The notes under the pieces: model-generated
What the model saw: only the letters and a program-made list of their open reading frames with translations
What the model was told of the DNA's origin: nothing
The model's database searches: none
Source: Pseudodonghicola flavimaris
GTDB lineage: Bacteria; Pseudomonadota; Alphaproteobacteria; Rhodobacterales; Rhodobacteraceae
Assembly (NCBI RefSeq): GCF_030164425.1
Contig: NZ_JASNJD010000011.1
Location: 104,188 to 168,187, forward strand
Reading direction: 5' to 3'
DNA length: 64,000 nt
Shown: positions 56,274 through 64,000 of the stretch, piece after piece
How positions within the stretch are numbered: position 1 is the first letter of the stretch
Layout: each line of letters begins with the position of its first letter
Position numbers and translations under genes: made by a program

Positions 56274-57449
56274 TCAGGCATCGGGCAGTTTGCGCAGGAT
56301 ACGGCGCTCCGGTCGGGAGGCGATATGGAAACGCGCGCCATTCAGGGCGATGTCTCCGCGATAAGGGCGGCGCAGGCGCAGCTGCAGGCGGTCGAAGGCC
56401 GGGGCCGGGCCACCGGGCGACAGGCGCTGGGGCAGGGCGAAGGCGACGGCGTCGGTTTCGCAGGCCAGCGGACGGCTCAATGCGGGGTCGGGCAACTGTC
56501 CGGCCAGCGCCTGTGCGATGGCCCGCGCCACCCGGCGCCCTTCGCGGCCGCACCAGCCGGCGGTCTCGATCCCGCGCAGGAGATTGCCGGCGGCGAAATA
56601 GGCGGGATCGGAAAGCCGGCCGTACTGGTCGATCACCGGGCCGAGGCTGCCGGGATCCACCGCCAGACCGGCGGCGCGCAGCAGCGCATTCTCCGGCCGG
56701 AAGCCGCCGGTGACGATCACCCCGTCGCAGGCAATCCGCCGTGTGTTGCCGCCGGTTTCGACCGTGACGCTTTCCACCTGCGACTGACCGTGGATCGCCA
56801 GCAGCCGGGTATCGCGCCAGAGCGGCACCCTGAGGATCGGCGGCAGGGCGGCCATCGGCGCCCGGGCGCTGATCCGCGCGCCGGGTTCGATCATCGCCAC
56901 CGGCCTGACGCCCAGGCTCCGGCAGGTCAGGAGAGCGGAGAAGGAGACCAGCTCGCTGCCCAGCACCACGGGACGCCGGAACGGGCGGTGGTGCGAGAAG
57001 GCGGCGAATTCCTGCAGCGTGGCGGTGTTCATCACCCCGCCGGGCTTGGTGCCGCCAATCAGCCGCGCCGCCCGCGGGGTTTCCCGCGCCCCCATCGCCA
57101 GCAGCACCGCCCGCGCGTTGATCCGGCGGAGCCCCTCGGCGGTGGACAGCTCCACCCCGCCGCCGGGCAACAGCGCGGTGACGGTGGTGGCGGTGTGGAT
57201 ACGGGCGCCGGCCGCCCGGGCCTCGGCCAGCAGCCGGCGGGCATAGGCGGGGCCGAACATCACCCGCCCCCATTCGCGCATCCCGTAGGGCGAATGCAGG
57301 CAATGGCGCGGGATGCCGCCGGCCTCGGCCTCGCGCTCGACCACATGGACCGAGGCGACGCCCCGCGATTTCAGCTCTGCCGCCGCCGACAGGCCCGCCG
57401 GGCCGGCGCCGACGATCAGCACGTCGAAGGTGTCGGGCAGAGGGGTCAT
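56274..57449 (-). CDS. FAD-dependent oxidoreductase, GlpB/HcnB-like
   Basis: 391 residues from ATG 57449. GAGPAG at residues 14-19 (VLIVGAGPAGLSAAAELKSRG), RAVLLAMGARETPR and DGVIVTGGFRPENALL, typical of two-dinucleotide-binding FAD proteins such as OoxA/HcnB. Overlaps the upstream dehydrogenase stop by 4 bases. Probably a subunit of an electron-transfer complex with the next enzyme. Confidence 0.82.
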   Translation of the reverse strand: MTPLPDTFDVLIVGAGPAGLSAAAELKSRGVASVHVVEREAEAGGIPRHCLHSPYGMREWGRVMFGPAYARRLLAEARAAGARIHTATTVTALLPGGGVELSTAEGLRRINARAVLLAMGARETPRAARLIGGTKPGGVMNTATLQEFAAFSHHRPFRRPVVLGSELVSFSALLTCRSLGVRPVAMIEPGARISARAPMAALPPILRVPLWRDTRLLAIHGQSQVESVTVETGGNTRRIACDGVIVTGGFRPENALLRAAGLAVDPGSLGPVIDQYGRLSDPAYFAAGNLLRGIETAGWCGREGRRVARAIAQALAGQLPDPALSRPLACETDAVAFALPQRLSPGGPAPAFDRLQLRLRRPYRGDIALNGARFHIASRPERRILRKLPDA

Positions 57450-58804
57450 GCTCCGGTCCCCCGGTTCAGCAGGTCCTGTACCGCCTGACCGCAATAGAAC
57501 CCCTGGCAGCGGCCCATGGTGGCGCGGGTGCGGCGTTTGAACCCGGCGAAACTGTTGGGGGCGAGCGGGCCGGTCAGCGCCGCTTCGGCCTCCCGCAGGG
57601 TGACACGCTCGCAATGACAGAGCATGCCGCCGTTGCCCGGGCATTGCCAGTCCCGCCGCTCCGCCTCGGCCAGCATCGCCATGCGCGGCAGTTCCGGGTC
57701 GGACAGCGGAGAGGCGGCGAACCCGAGCCCGCTCACCAGCCGGGCCACATGGGCGGCGGTGCCGAGAGAGGAGCTGAGCCCGGTCGACCGGATCGCCCCC
57801 ACCGTCACCATGTTGCGCCCCTCATGCGCCTTGATCTGATAATCCTTGAATTCGCAGGCCGGGCGCAGGCCGGCATAGATCGTCGTCACCTCTTCCCCCG
57901 CCAGGGCCGGCAGGATTTCGGCGCCCTTCCGCTTCAGCATCTCCAGCGTCGGGGTGTCGAGATCGGCGGTGCTGCGATCCTCCTGATCCTCCGCCGTGGG
58001 GCCGACCAGAAGATTGCCCCAGATGGTGCGGCAGACCACGATGCCCTTGGTCTTGTCGGTCGGCACCGGCAGCAGGATGTGGCGGGCGAGCCGCGCGGCG
58101 GCCTTGTCATAGACCACGAACTGCCCCTTGCGCGGACGGATGGAGAAGGCGGTTTCGCCCAGCAGCAGCGCGTCGATCCGGTCGCCGTAAAGGCCGGCGG
58201 CGTTGATCACATAGCGGGCGCCGACGACACCCCGCGCGGTCTCCAGCCGCCAGAGCTGCCCGTCGAAGGCGCCGCCGGTTACGGCACAGTCGCGCCACAG
58301 CTCCGCCCCGTTCAGCAGCGCTTGCAAAAGATAGGCATGCGGCGCCGACCAGGGGTCGATCAGGCTTTCGCGCGGCACCCGGAAGGCGGTGCGCAGGCTG
58401 GGGGCGAGGTTCGGTTCCAGCGCCAGCGTCTCGGCCCGCGACAGGGCGGCGACATCATCGACGCCGTTGGCGCGGGCCTGGTCGATCAGCGCCGGCAGCC
58501 GGGCCTCCTGCTCTTCGTTCCAGGCCAGGACCAGCGCGCCGCAGCGGTCGAGCGGCAGGTTCATCTGGCTGCGGATCGCCTCGTATTCCCGGTAGCCCTC
58601 CTGCACGCAGCGCCATTCCAGCGAGCCTTCCGGCGCGTCGAAGCCGGTATGCAGGATGGCCGAGTTGGCCTTGGAGGCGCCGTCCAGAATGTCGGGCGCC
58701 TTTTCCAGAACGATCACGCGGGCACCATCCAGCGTCAGCCGCCGGGCGATGGCGCAGCCGATCACCCCGGCGCCGATCACCGCGATATCGTAGGTGGGGG
58801 GCAT
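57446..58804 (-). CDS. FAD-dependent dehydrogenase with [2Fe-2S] BFD domain, GlpA-like
   Basis: 452 residues from ATG 58804 (GGAAAG ahead); ATG 58834 gives 462. DAO-type FAD fold (YDIAVIGAGVIGCAIARRL) resembling anaerobic glycerol-3-phosphate dehydrogenase or L-2-hydroxyglutarate oxidase. C-terminal BFD-like Fe-S site: MLCHCERVT and MGRCQGFYCG give four Cys. Likely oxidises the kinase product or a similar polyol phosphate. First gene of the minus-strand operon, divergent from the TRAP operon. Confidence 0.85.
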   Translation of the reverse strand: MPPTYDIAVIGAGVIGCAIARRLTLDGARVIVLEKAPDILDGASKANSAILHTGFDAPEGSLEWRCVQEGYREYEAIRSQMNLPLDRCGALVLAWNEEQEARLPALIDQARANGVDDVAALSRAETLALEPNLAPSLRTAFRVPRESLIDPWSAPHAYLLQALLNGAELWRDCAVTGGAFDGQLWRLETARGVVGARYVINAAGLYGDRIDALLLGETAFSIRPRKGQFVVYDKAAARLARHILLPVPTDKTKGIVVCRTIWGNLLVGPTAEDQEDRSTADLDTPTLEMLKRKGAEILPALAGEEVTTIYAGLRPACEFKDYQIKAHEGRNMVTVGAIRSTGLSSSLGTAAHVARLVSGLGFAASPLSDPELPRMAMLAEAERRDWQCPGNGGMLCHCERVTLREAEAALTGPLAPNSFAGFKRRTRATMGRCQGFYCGQAVQDLLNRGTGA

Positions 58805-58854
58805 GGCGGTGCTTTCCACATTGGGAGTTCTCATCGTGTTTCATCGCTGAAATA

Positions 58855-59065
58855 TGACCGAACAGTCAATATGGCGAACAGATATGCCCGAATGATCGCC
58901 CGATTCTGTCTGTAGGCCGCCGCTCCGATGCGGCGCGCGAGAGCGTTCAGACGCGTTTCCCGCGCCCCTGTCTTTTCCTGTTTGGCCGCTCCGGTCGCGG
59001 GTCAGATGCCCGGAACATGATCAAAAACACCCGTGCCGTCACTTTTTTGACCGCATCGTCAAAAA
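58855..59065. promoter_or_regulatory. Divergent control region with repeats and a palindrome
   Basis: Gap of about 400 bases between the GlpA-like and DctQ genes. It holds CCGAACAGTCA and GCGAACAGATA (58858-58885), then TTTTTGAC-CGCATC-GTCAAAAA (59044-59065), perfect 8-base arms. Both look like operators shared by the two operons. No regulator gene is in the gap. Confidence 0.5.
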
Positions 59066-59227
59066 TTGGGTGGCGAGGCGGCGGGCATATTTGCTGACTG
59101 GAGGTGTTTCAGACGCTGCCGGAGGTCGGCTGCCCGGGTCGGGGCAGGGGCCACGGCGCGCGTTTGTGCCCTGCGTGGCCGGAACCGCGCGGCATTGAGG
59201 GATTTTGAACGAGAGACGAAGGACAGG

Positions 59228-59740
59228 ATGCCGAAAGTGATCCAGGCCTATGTGCGCGTCGTCGACCGGGTTTCCGATTATGTCGGACTGGTGGCGATGT
59301 ATCTGATCTTCCTGATGGTGAGCATTCTGCTGCTCGACGCGGTGACCCGCAATGTCATCGACATCCCCCTGCATTGGTGCATCGAGGCGGCGCAGTTCAC
59401 CCTCGCGGCCTACTACTTCATGGGCGGGGCCAAGACGATGAAGGACGGCGATCATGTGCGCATGGATCTGCTGTTCGAACGGCTGAGCGAGCGCGGCAAG
59501 CACCGGTTGGACATGATTACGCTAGGCTGCCTGCTGTTCTACCTGGTGGTGCTGCTGATCGGCTCGGTCTCGTCGCTGGAATACGCGATCCAGACCGGGG
59601 AGCGCCGGTTCTCGATGTGGAACCCGTCGATGATCCCGATCAAGTCTCTGATGGTCGCCTGCATCGTGCTGATGATCCTGCAGACGGTTTCGGAATTCTT
59701 CAAACATGCCGCGGCGCTGCGCGGGGAGGTGCTGGAATGA
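59228..59740 (+). CDS. TRAP transporter small permease (DctQ)
   Basis: 170 residues from ATG 59228 (AAGGACAGG ahead). Four helices at about 19-40, 51-70, 96-118 and 135-155. WCIEAAQFTLAAYYFMGGAKTMKDGDHVRMDLLFERL is the typical DctQ middle. TGA overlaps the dctM start. Confidence 0.9.
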   Translation: MPKVIQAYVRVVDRVSDYVGLVAMYLIFLMVSILLLDAVTRNVIDIPLHWCIEAAQFTLAAYYFMGGAKTMKDGDHVRMDLLFERLSERGKHRLDMITLGCLLFYLVVLLIGSVSSLEYAIQTGERRFSMWNPSMIPIKSLMVACIVLMILQTVSEFFKHAAALRGEVLE

Positions 59741-61077
59741 GCCCGGAACTGATCGCGCTCACCATGTTCGGCACCATGATGGTGCTGCTCCTGACCGGCC
59801 AGCGGGTGTTCGGCGCCATCGGGTTCGTCGGTTCGGCCATGGTGCTGCTGCTCTACGGGACCGGCGGGATCGAGATTCCCTTCTCCGCCGCGTTCAAGCT
59901 GTTCAACTGGTTCCCGATGCTGACGCTGCCCCTGTTCATCTACATGGGCTATGTGTTGTCCGAGGCGGGGATCGCCGAGGATCTCTACAAGATGCTGCAC
60001 GTCTGGTTCGGCCGGGTCGGCGGCGGGCTGGCGATCGGCACGATTTTCCTCATGGTCATCATCTCGGCAATGAACGGCCTGTCGGTTGCCGGCATGGCCA
60101 TCGGGGCCACCATCGCGCTGCCCGAAATGCTGCGCCGGGGCTATGACAAGGTGCTGATCACCGGGGTGGTGCAGGGCGGATCGTCGCTGGGCATCCTGGT
60201 GCCGCCCTCGGTGGTCATGGTGCTCTATGGCATGATCGCGCGCCAGCCGGTGTCGCAGCTCTGGCTGGCCGGGGTGATCCCGGGGCTGCTGATGGCGGCG
60301 ATGTTCGTCATCTATGTGCTGATCCGGGCGCGGCTGAACCCCGCGCTCGCCCCGGTGGTCTCCGACGAAGAGCTGAACATGCCGCTGTCGGAAAAGCTGA
60401 AGCTGCTGCGGGCGGGCATCATCCCCTTCCTGATCTTCTTCGCGATGACCGGGCTTTTCATCATGGGCTATACCAGCCTGGTCGAAAGCTCGGCGGTGGG
60501 GGCGACCGCGGCGACGCTGGCGGCCATCGTCAAGGGGCGGTTCACCTGGAAGATGATGCATGAGACCGCACGCAAGACGCTGGGTGTCTCCTCAATGTTC
60601 CTGTGGCTGATCCTGGCGGCGCTGGCCTTCGGTGCGGTTTTCGACGGTATCGGGGCCGTGCGCGCGATCGAGAACCTGTTCCTGAACCGCTGGGAGCTGA
60701 GCCCCTGGCAGGTCATCATCATGATGCAGCTGTCCTTCATCGTGATGGGGATGTTCCTGGACGACACCGCCATGCTGGTGATTGTCGCCCCGCTCTATGT
60801 GCCGCTGGTCAAGACGCTGGATCTGGGCTTCGGCAGCGGCAACACCCAGCTGATCTGGTTCGGGGTGCTCTATACGATGACCTGCCAGATCGCCTATATC
60901 ACGCCGCCCTTCGGCTATAACCTCTTCCTGATGCGCGCCATGGCGCCAAAGGACATCACCCTTCCCGACATCTACCGCTCGATCTGGCCCTTCGTCGCCA
61001 TGATGACGCTGACCATCGCGCTGGTAATGCTGTTCCCGCAGATCGCCCTCTGGCTGCCTCAGGCTGTGCGGAACTGA
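59737..61077 (+). CDS. TRAP transporter large permease (DctM)
   Basis: 446 residues from ATG 59737, about twelve helices. Typical stretches: LTGQRVFGAIGFVGSAMVLLL, LPLFIYMGYVLSEAGIAEDLY, GVVQGGSSLGILVPPSVVMVLYG and MFLDDTAMLVIVAPLYVPLV. Na-driven solute uptake with DctQ and DctP. Confidence 0.93.
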   Translation: MSPELIALTMFGTMMVLLLTGQRVFGAIGFVGSAMVLLLYGTGGIEIPFSAAFKLFNWFPMLTLPLFIYMGYVLSEAGIAEDLYKMLHVWFGRVGGGLAIGTIFLMVIISAMNGLSVAGMAIGATIALPEMLRRGYDKVLITGVVQGGSSLGILVPPSVVMVLYGMIARQPVSQLWLAGVIPGLLMAAMFVIYVLIRARLNPALAPVVSDEELNMPLSEKLKLLRAGIIPFLIFFAMTGLFIMGYTSLVESSAVGATAATLAAIVKGRFTWKMMHETARKTLGVSSMFLWLILAALAFGAVFDGIGAVRAIENLFLNRWELSPWQVIIMMQLSFIVMGMFLDDTAMLVIVAPLYVPLVKTLDLGFGSGNTQLIWFGVLYTMTCQIAYITPPFGYNLFLMRAMAPKDITLPDIYRSIWPFVAMMTLTIALVMLFPQIALWLPQAVRN

Positions 61078-61118
61078 TCACCTCGACCAATGATAACCAT
61101 CCGACAGTGAGGTCTTTC

Positions 61119-62192
61119 ATGACTGATAATTCCAGGAAATCGCCGTCAGAGAAAATCCTGACATCGCGCCGGAAATTTCTTGCCGGCTCTGCCATCGGGG
61201 CGGCCTCCACCCTGGCCGCGCCCGCGGCGATCGCCCAGCAGGGGCCGATCAAGTGGCGGCTGCAGACCTATTCCGGGGCGCCGCTCGGGGCGCATGTGAT
61301 CAAGCCGCAGATCGAGGCCTTCAACGAGGCCGCCAATGGCGAGATGGAGATCGAGCTCTATTACGCCGACCAGCTGGTGCCGACCGGGGAGCTGTTCCGC
61401 GCGCTGCAGAACGGTACGCTGGACGCGGTGCAGTCGGATGAGGCGACCATGGCCTCGCCGGTCGATATCTCGGTCTTCGGTGGCTATTTCCCCTTCGCCA
61501 CCCGCTATTCGCTCGATGTGCCGGCGCTGTTCAAATACTACGGCCTGGCCGAGATCTGGCAGGAGGCCTATGACGAGGTCGACAATGTCACCTGGCTGTC
61601 CACCGGCGCCTGGGACCCGCTGCACATCTTCACCAAGGAGCCGATCCGCAGCCTGGCCGACATGAAGGGCAAGCGCGTCTTCGGGGTGCCGACCGCCGGC
61701 CGCTTCCTGTCCCGCTATGGGCTGATCCCGGTGACCGTGCCGTGGGACGACGTCGAAGTCGCGCTGCAGACCGGAGAGCTGGACGGGGTCGCCTGGTGCG
61801 GCTTTACCGAAGCCTATGAGGTCGGCTGGGCCGATATCTGCAACTATGCGCTGACCAACTCGGTCACCGGCGCTTGGTTCGGCTCCTATTTCGCCAATAC
61901 CGAAAGCTGGAACAAGGTGCCGCCGCATCTGCAGGAACTCTTCAAGATCACCATCGATCAGTCGCATTATTACCGCGCGGTCTGGTACTGGGGTGGCGAG
62001 GCCAAGCTGCGGGTCGAGGGCGAGAAGATGGAACTGACCTCGATCCCGCCGGAGGAATGGGCCACCGTCGTGAAGGACGCCGAAGGCTTCTGGGATGAAA
62101 TCGCCGCGCAGGGCGAGCGTCCGAAGAAGGTGGTCGACGCCTTCAAGAAATACGCCGCGGTGATGGAGAAGGCCGGCTACCCCTATCGCTGA
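61119..62192 (+). CDS. TRAP transporter substrate-binding protein (DctP), Tat-type signal
   Basis: 357 residues from ATG 61119. Twin-arginine signal: TSRRKFLAGSAIGAAST (about 15-31), cleavage near IAQQ. Mature part: KWRLQTYSGAPLGAHVIKPQ, MEIELYYADQLVPTGELF, the ligand Arg/strand segment RVFGVPTAGRFLSRYG and LDGVAWCGFTEAYEVGW. Tat export suggests folding in the cytoplasm before transport, common in TakP-like proteins. A GTG at 61107 is a weaker start. Confidence 0.9.
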   Translation: MTDNSRKSPSEKILTSRRKFLAGSAIGAASTLAAPAAIAQQGPIKWRLQTYSGAPLGAHVIKPQIEAFNEAANGEMEIELYYADQLVPTGELFRALQNGTLDAVQSDEATMASPVDISVFGGYFPFATRYSLDVPALFKYYGLAEIWQEAYDEVDNVTWLSTGAWDPLHIFTKEPIRSLADMKGKRVFGVPTAGRFLSRYGLIPVTVPWDDVEVALQTGELDGVAWCGFTEAYEVGWADICNYALTNSVTGAWFGSYFANTESWNKVPPHLQELFKITIDQSHYYRAVWYWGGEAKLRVEGEKMELTSIPPEEWATVVKDAEGFWDEIAAQGERPKKVVDAFKKYAAVMEKAGYPYR

Positions 62193-62211
62193 GTATCAGG
62201 GGCGTGATCCC

Positions 62212-62242
62212 GGGCGGCAGGCGTGGCGACCGCCTGCCGCCC
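62212..62242 (+). other. mRNA hairpin after dctP
   Basis: GGGCGGCAGGCG / CGCCTGCCGCCC, perfect 12-bp stem with a 7-base loop, 20 bases after the dctP stop and without a T-tract. Likely limits read-through to the next gene and protects dctP mRNA. Confidence 0.6.
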
Positions 62243-62312
62243 ATGCCGCGCCGGCGGGGCCGATGCGCCCGCCGGCGCCGTGCTTTTCTGCCGGAGCGAT
62301 GGAGCCTGCCAC

Positions 62313-63893
62313 ATGTCCGAAACCTATGATGTGATTGTCGTCGGCGCGGGCTCGGCAGGGGCAACCCTGGCGGGGCGGCTCTCCGAAGACCCGGGCACCC
62401 GGGTGCTGCTGCTGGAGGCGGGGCGCGACTGGCGCGCCGCAGAGGCGCCGGAGGCGGCGCGGTCGGCCAATATCATTCCCTTCATGTATCGCCCGGAGCA
62501 TCAGGCCGCCTGGCAGTGGCCAGGGCTGCAGAGCCGCCGCACCGCGGTGCAGGCGCCGCGCCACTACTGGCGCGGGCGGGGACTGGGCGGCAGTTCTCTG
62601 GTCAATGCCCAGATCGCCATCTGGGGCGTGGGGCAGGCCTTCGATACCTGGGCGGCGCTGGGATGCGAGGGCTGGTCGGCCGCCGAGGTGCTGCCACTCT
62701 TCGCCCGGATGGAGGACGATCCCGATATGGCTGGGGTCCCCCATCACGGGCAGGGCGGGCCGATCCCGATCTATCGCGCCCCGCAGGACAGCTGGGGCCC
62801 GGTGGACCGGGGGCTGCGCGATGCCGCCCTCGCCGCCGGCTACCCGTGGAACCCGGATCTGAACGCCCCGGAAGGGGAGGGGGTCTCCTGCTATCCGATC
62901 AACAGCCGCGGGTTGCGCCGGATCACCACCAATGACGGCTATCTGGAACCGGCGCGGGGGCGGGGCAACCTGCGCATTCTCGGTGAGGCCCTGGTCGATC
63001 GGGTGATCCTGACAAAGGGCCGGGCGACCGGCGTGCGGGTGAAACTGGGCGATGAGTGGCGGGTGTTTTCCGCGCCTGAGGTCGTGCTCTCGGCCGGGGC
63101 GGTGCATTCGCCGGCGATCCTCATGCGCTCGGGGCTGGGCCCGAGCATGCATCTGCGCGACCAAGGAATCGCGGTTCAGCGCGAGATGCCGGATGTCGGC
63201 CGCCACTTCATGGATCATCCGCTGATGCGCATCAGTGTCGAGCTGAAGCCGGAGCGTGCCATGGCCGATCCGGATGCGCGCCACACCAATTGCTGTGTCA
63301 CCTATTCCTCGGGTCTGGGCGGCGGTGGGCTGCGCGACATGATCCTGATCGGCTTCAATCACCGTAATGTCGAGGCGAGGGGGGAGCCCGATCCGCGCGG
63401 CGCGGTCGGCATCGGGCTCTATGACGTCTTCTCGCGGGGCTGCGTGACCCTGACCTCCGCCCGGCCCGGGGACGATCCGCGGATCGAGGAGAACATGCTG
63501 GCCGATCCGCGCGATCTGCTGCGCATGCGCGACGGGGTGCGGCGGGTCCGGCTGCTGGCGCGACAGCCGGCCCTGGCCGGGATCGCCCGCAGCATCACGC
63601 TGGCCGACAGCGGTATCAGCCTGGAGACGGGGGCCGATCTGTCTGACCCGGAACTGGACGCGCTGCTGCTGGAACAGGCCGGGGACATCCAGCACGCCGC
63701 CGGAACCTGCCGGATGAGCGCTTATCGCGATCCGCTGGGGGTGGTGAACCCGGACCTGACGGTCAAGGGGGTGCCGGGGCTGCGGGTGGCCGATGCCTCG
63801 ATCATGCCGCTCGACTGCCGGGCCAACACCCATATGACCTGCGTGATGATCGGCGAATGGCTGGCAAGGCACCTGCGTGGCAAGGCGGAATGA
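62313..63893 (+). CDS. GMC-family FAD oxidoreductase (choline dehydrogenase-like)
   Basis: 526 residues from ATG 62313. FAD motif DVIVVGAGSAGATLAGRLSE, GMC signature 1 region RGRGLGGSSLVNAQIAIW, signature 2 VLSAGAVHSPAILMRSGLGP, and active-site His region IQHAAGTCRMSAYRDPLGV with NTHMTCVMIGEWLARHL. Alcohol or polyol oxidation is the family role. Same strand and probably the same transcript as the TRAP genes, so its substrate may be the imported compound. Confidence 0.92.
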   Translation: MSETYDVIVVGAGSAGATLAGRLSEDPGTRVLLLEAGRDWRAAEAPEAARSANIIPFMYRPEHQAAWQWPGLQSRRTAVQAPRHYWRGRGLGGSSLVNAQIAIWGVGQAFDTWAALGCEGWSAAEVLPLFARMEDDPDMAGVPHHGQGGPIPIYRAPQDSWGPVDRGLRDAALAAGYPWNPDLNAPEGEGVSCYPINSRGLRRITTNDGYLEPARGRGNLRILGEALVDRVILTKGRATGVRVKLGDEWRVFSAPEVVLSAGAVHSPAILMRSGLGPSMHLRDQGIAVQREMPDVGRHFMDHPLMRISVELKPERAMADPDARHTNCCVTYSSGLGGGGLRDMILIGFNHRNVEARGEPDPRGAVGIGLYDVFSRGCVTLTSARPGDDPRIEENMLADPRDLLRMRDGVRRVRLLARQPALAGIARSITLADSGISLETGADLSDPELDALLLEQAGDIQHAAGTCRMSAYRDPLGVVNPDLTVKGVPGLRVADASIMPLDCRANTHMTCVMIGEWLARHLRGKAE

Positions 63894-63954
63894 GACTTTG
63901 TGGGTTGTTTTGGTCTGGCTTGGGGGGTGTTTTTTGGGGGAGTCGGAGCGGGTC

Positions 63955-63975
63955 TGTGGGTAAGGCTGTGGATAA
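63955..63975. other. Two DnaA-box-like sites
   Basis: TGTGGGTAA (63955-63963) and TGTGGATAA (63967-63975). The second is the exact reverse complement of the DnaA box TTATCCACA. The surrounding last 100 bases are G/T-rich with no gene. Could be chance or part of an origin or DnaA-titration site continuing beyond the window. Confidence 0.4.
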
Positions 63976-64000
63976 GGGGTGCGGGGGAGAGTGCCGGGGG

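Noticed and set aside
53679..57488. 1,269-codon open frame on the + strand opposite the RTX, kinase and FAD genes
   Set aside because: It runs antisense across several well-supported genes and reads as low-complexity repeats produced by the GGxGxD codons and GC-rich third positions.

Overview
The window is about 64 kb of GC-rich DNA. Gene order and protein types point to an alphaproteobacterium of the Rhodobacteraceae (Roseobacter/Paracoccus relatives). Markers are ybeZ-ybeY-ybeX-lnt, a SAM/SAH-type riboswitch before metK, ihfB-lapA-trpF-trpB with trpA elsewhere, many TRAP and ABC uptake systems, and RTX proteins. I ran no database search; all family names come from reading motifs.

Bases 1-28900 look like core chromosome. 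In order on the + strand: ybeZ (5' end cut off), ybeY, ybeX/corC, lnt, metK, a secreted ClpP-fold-like protein, trmB, an amidohydrolase, aroA, a small membrane protein, cmk and an aldo/keto reductase (the last four overlap or nearly touch). Then an acyl-CoA ligase (-), rpsA with a structured leader, ihfB, a LapA-like protein, trpF and trpB. A mainly minus-strand block follows: an ABM monooxygenase, a DUF2237 protein, a small membrane protein, a DUF2332 protein, pth, a frameshifted RTX-tail-like gene, rplY, a sulfotransferase-like gene, an FMN hydroxy-acid dehydrogenase and trpA. Then ychF (+) and an OafA-type acyltransferase (-).

A tRNA-Ser(GCU) gene at 29214-29303, followed by a broken IS6-type element, marks a change to accessory content. 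Bases 30607-45718 hold a catabolic block: a spermidine/putrescine-type ABC system, a hydantoin/Asp-Glu-type racemase, a zinc nucleobase-type deaminase, a dipeptide-type ABC system, two amidohydrolases (one lacking the usual HxH metal motif), and a divergent GntR/FCD regulator with a flavin-reductase-family enzyme. At least four copies of a TTGTATnC-type motif lie between the regulator and the transporter operon. The block looks built to import and hydrolyse small N-containing (cyclic amide or nucleobase-like) compounds; the substrate is unknown.

Bases 45938-54728 are the most unusual part: an animal-type haem peroxidase with a small protein of unknown family, a large class III nucleotidyl cyclase with SARP/BTAD-like and TPR-like regions, a YcaO protein with a C-terminal PxPxP motif whose start codon lies 14 bp from the cyclase start, and a long RTX calcium-binding repeat protein. 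An IS481-family element has inserted exactly at the stop codon of the cyclase gene, with a CCTAGG target duplication that leaves all three neighbouring stop codons intact. YcaO proteins with PxPxP tails usually install azolines in peptides, and cyclases are known from some TOMM clusters, so this may be an unrecognised RiPP-type or signalling locus. No precursor peptide or E1-like partner was found.

Bases 54837-63893 hold a polyol-type module: an FGGY kinase, two FAD enzymes resembling the anaerobic glycerol-3-phosphate dehydrogenase pair (-), and divergently a TRAP transporter (DctQ, DctM, DctP) with a GMC oxidoreductase (+). The last 100 bases contain one perfect and one near-perfect DnaA box.
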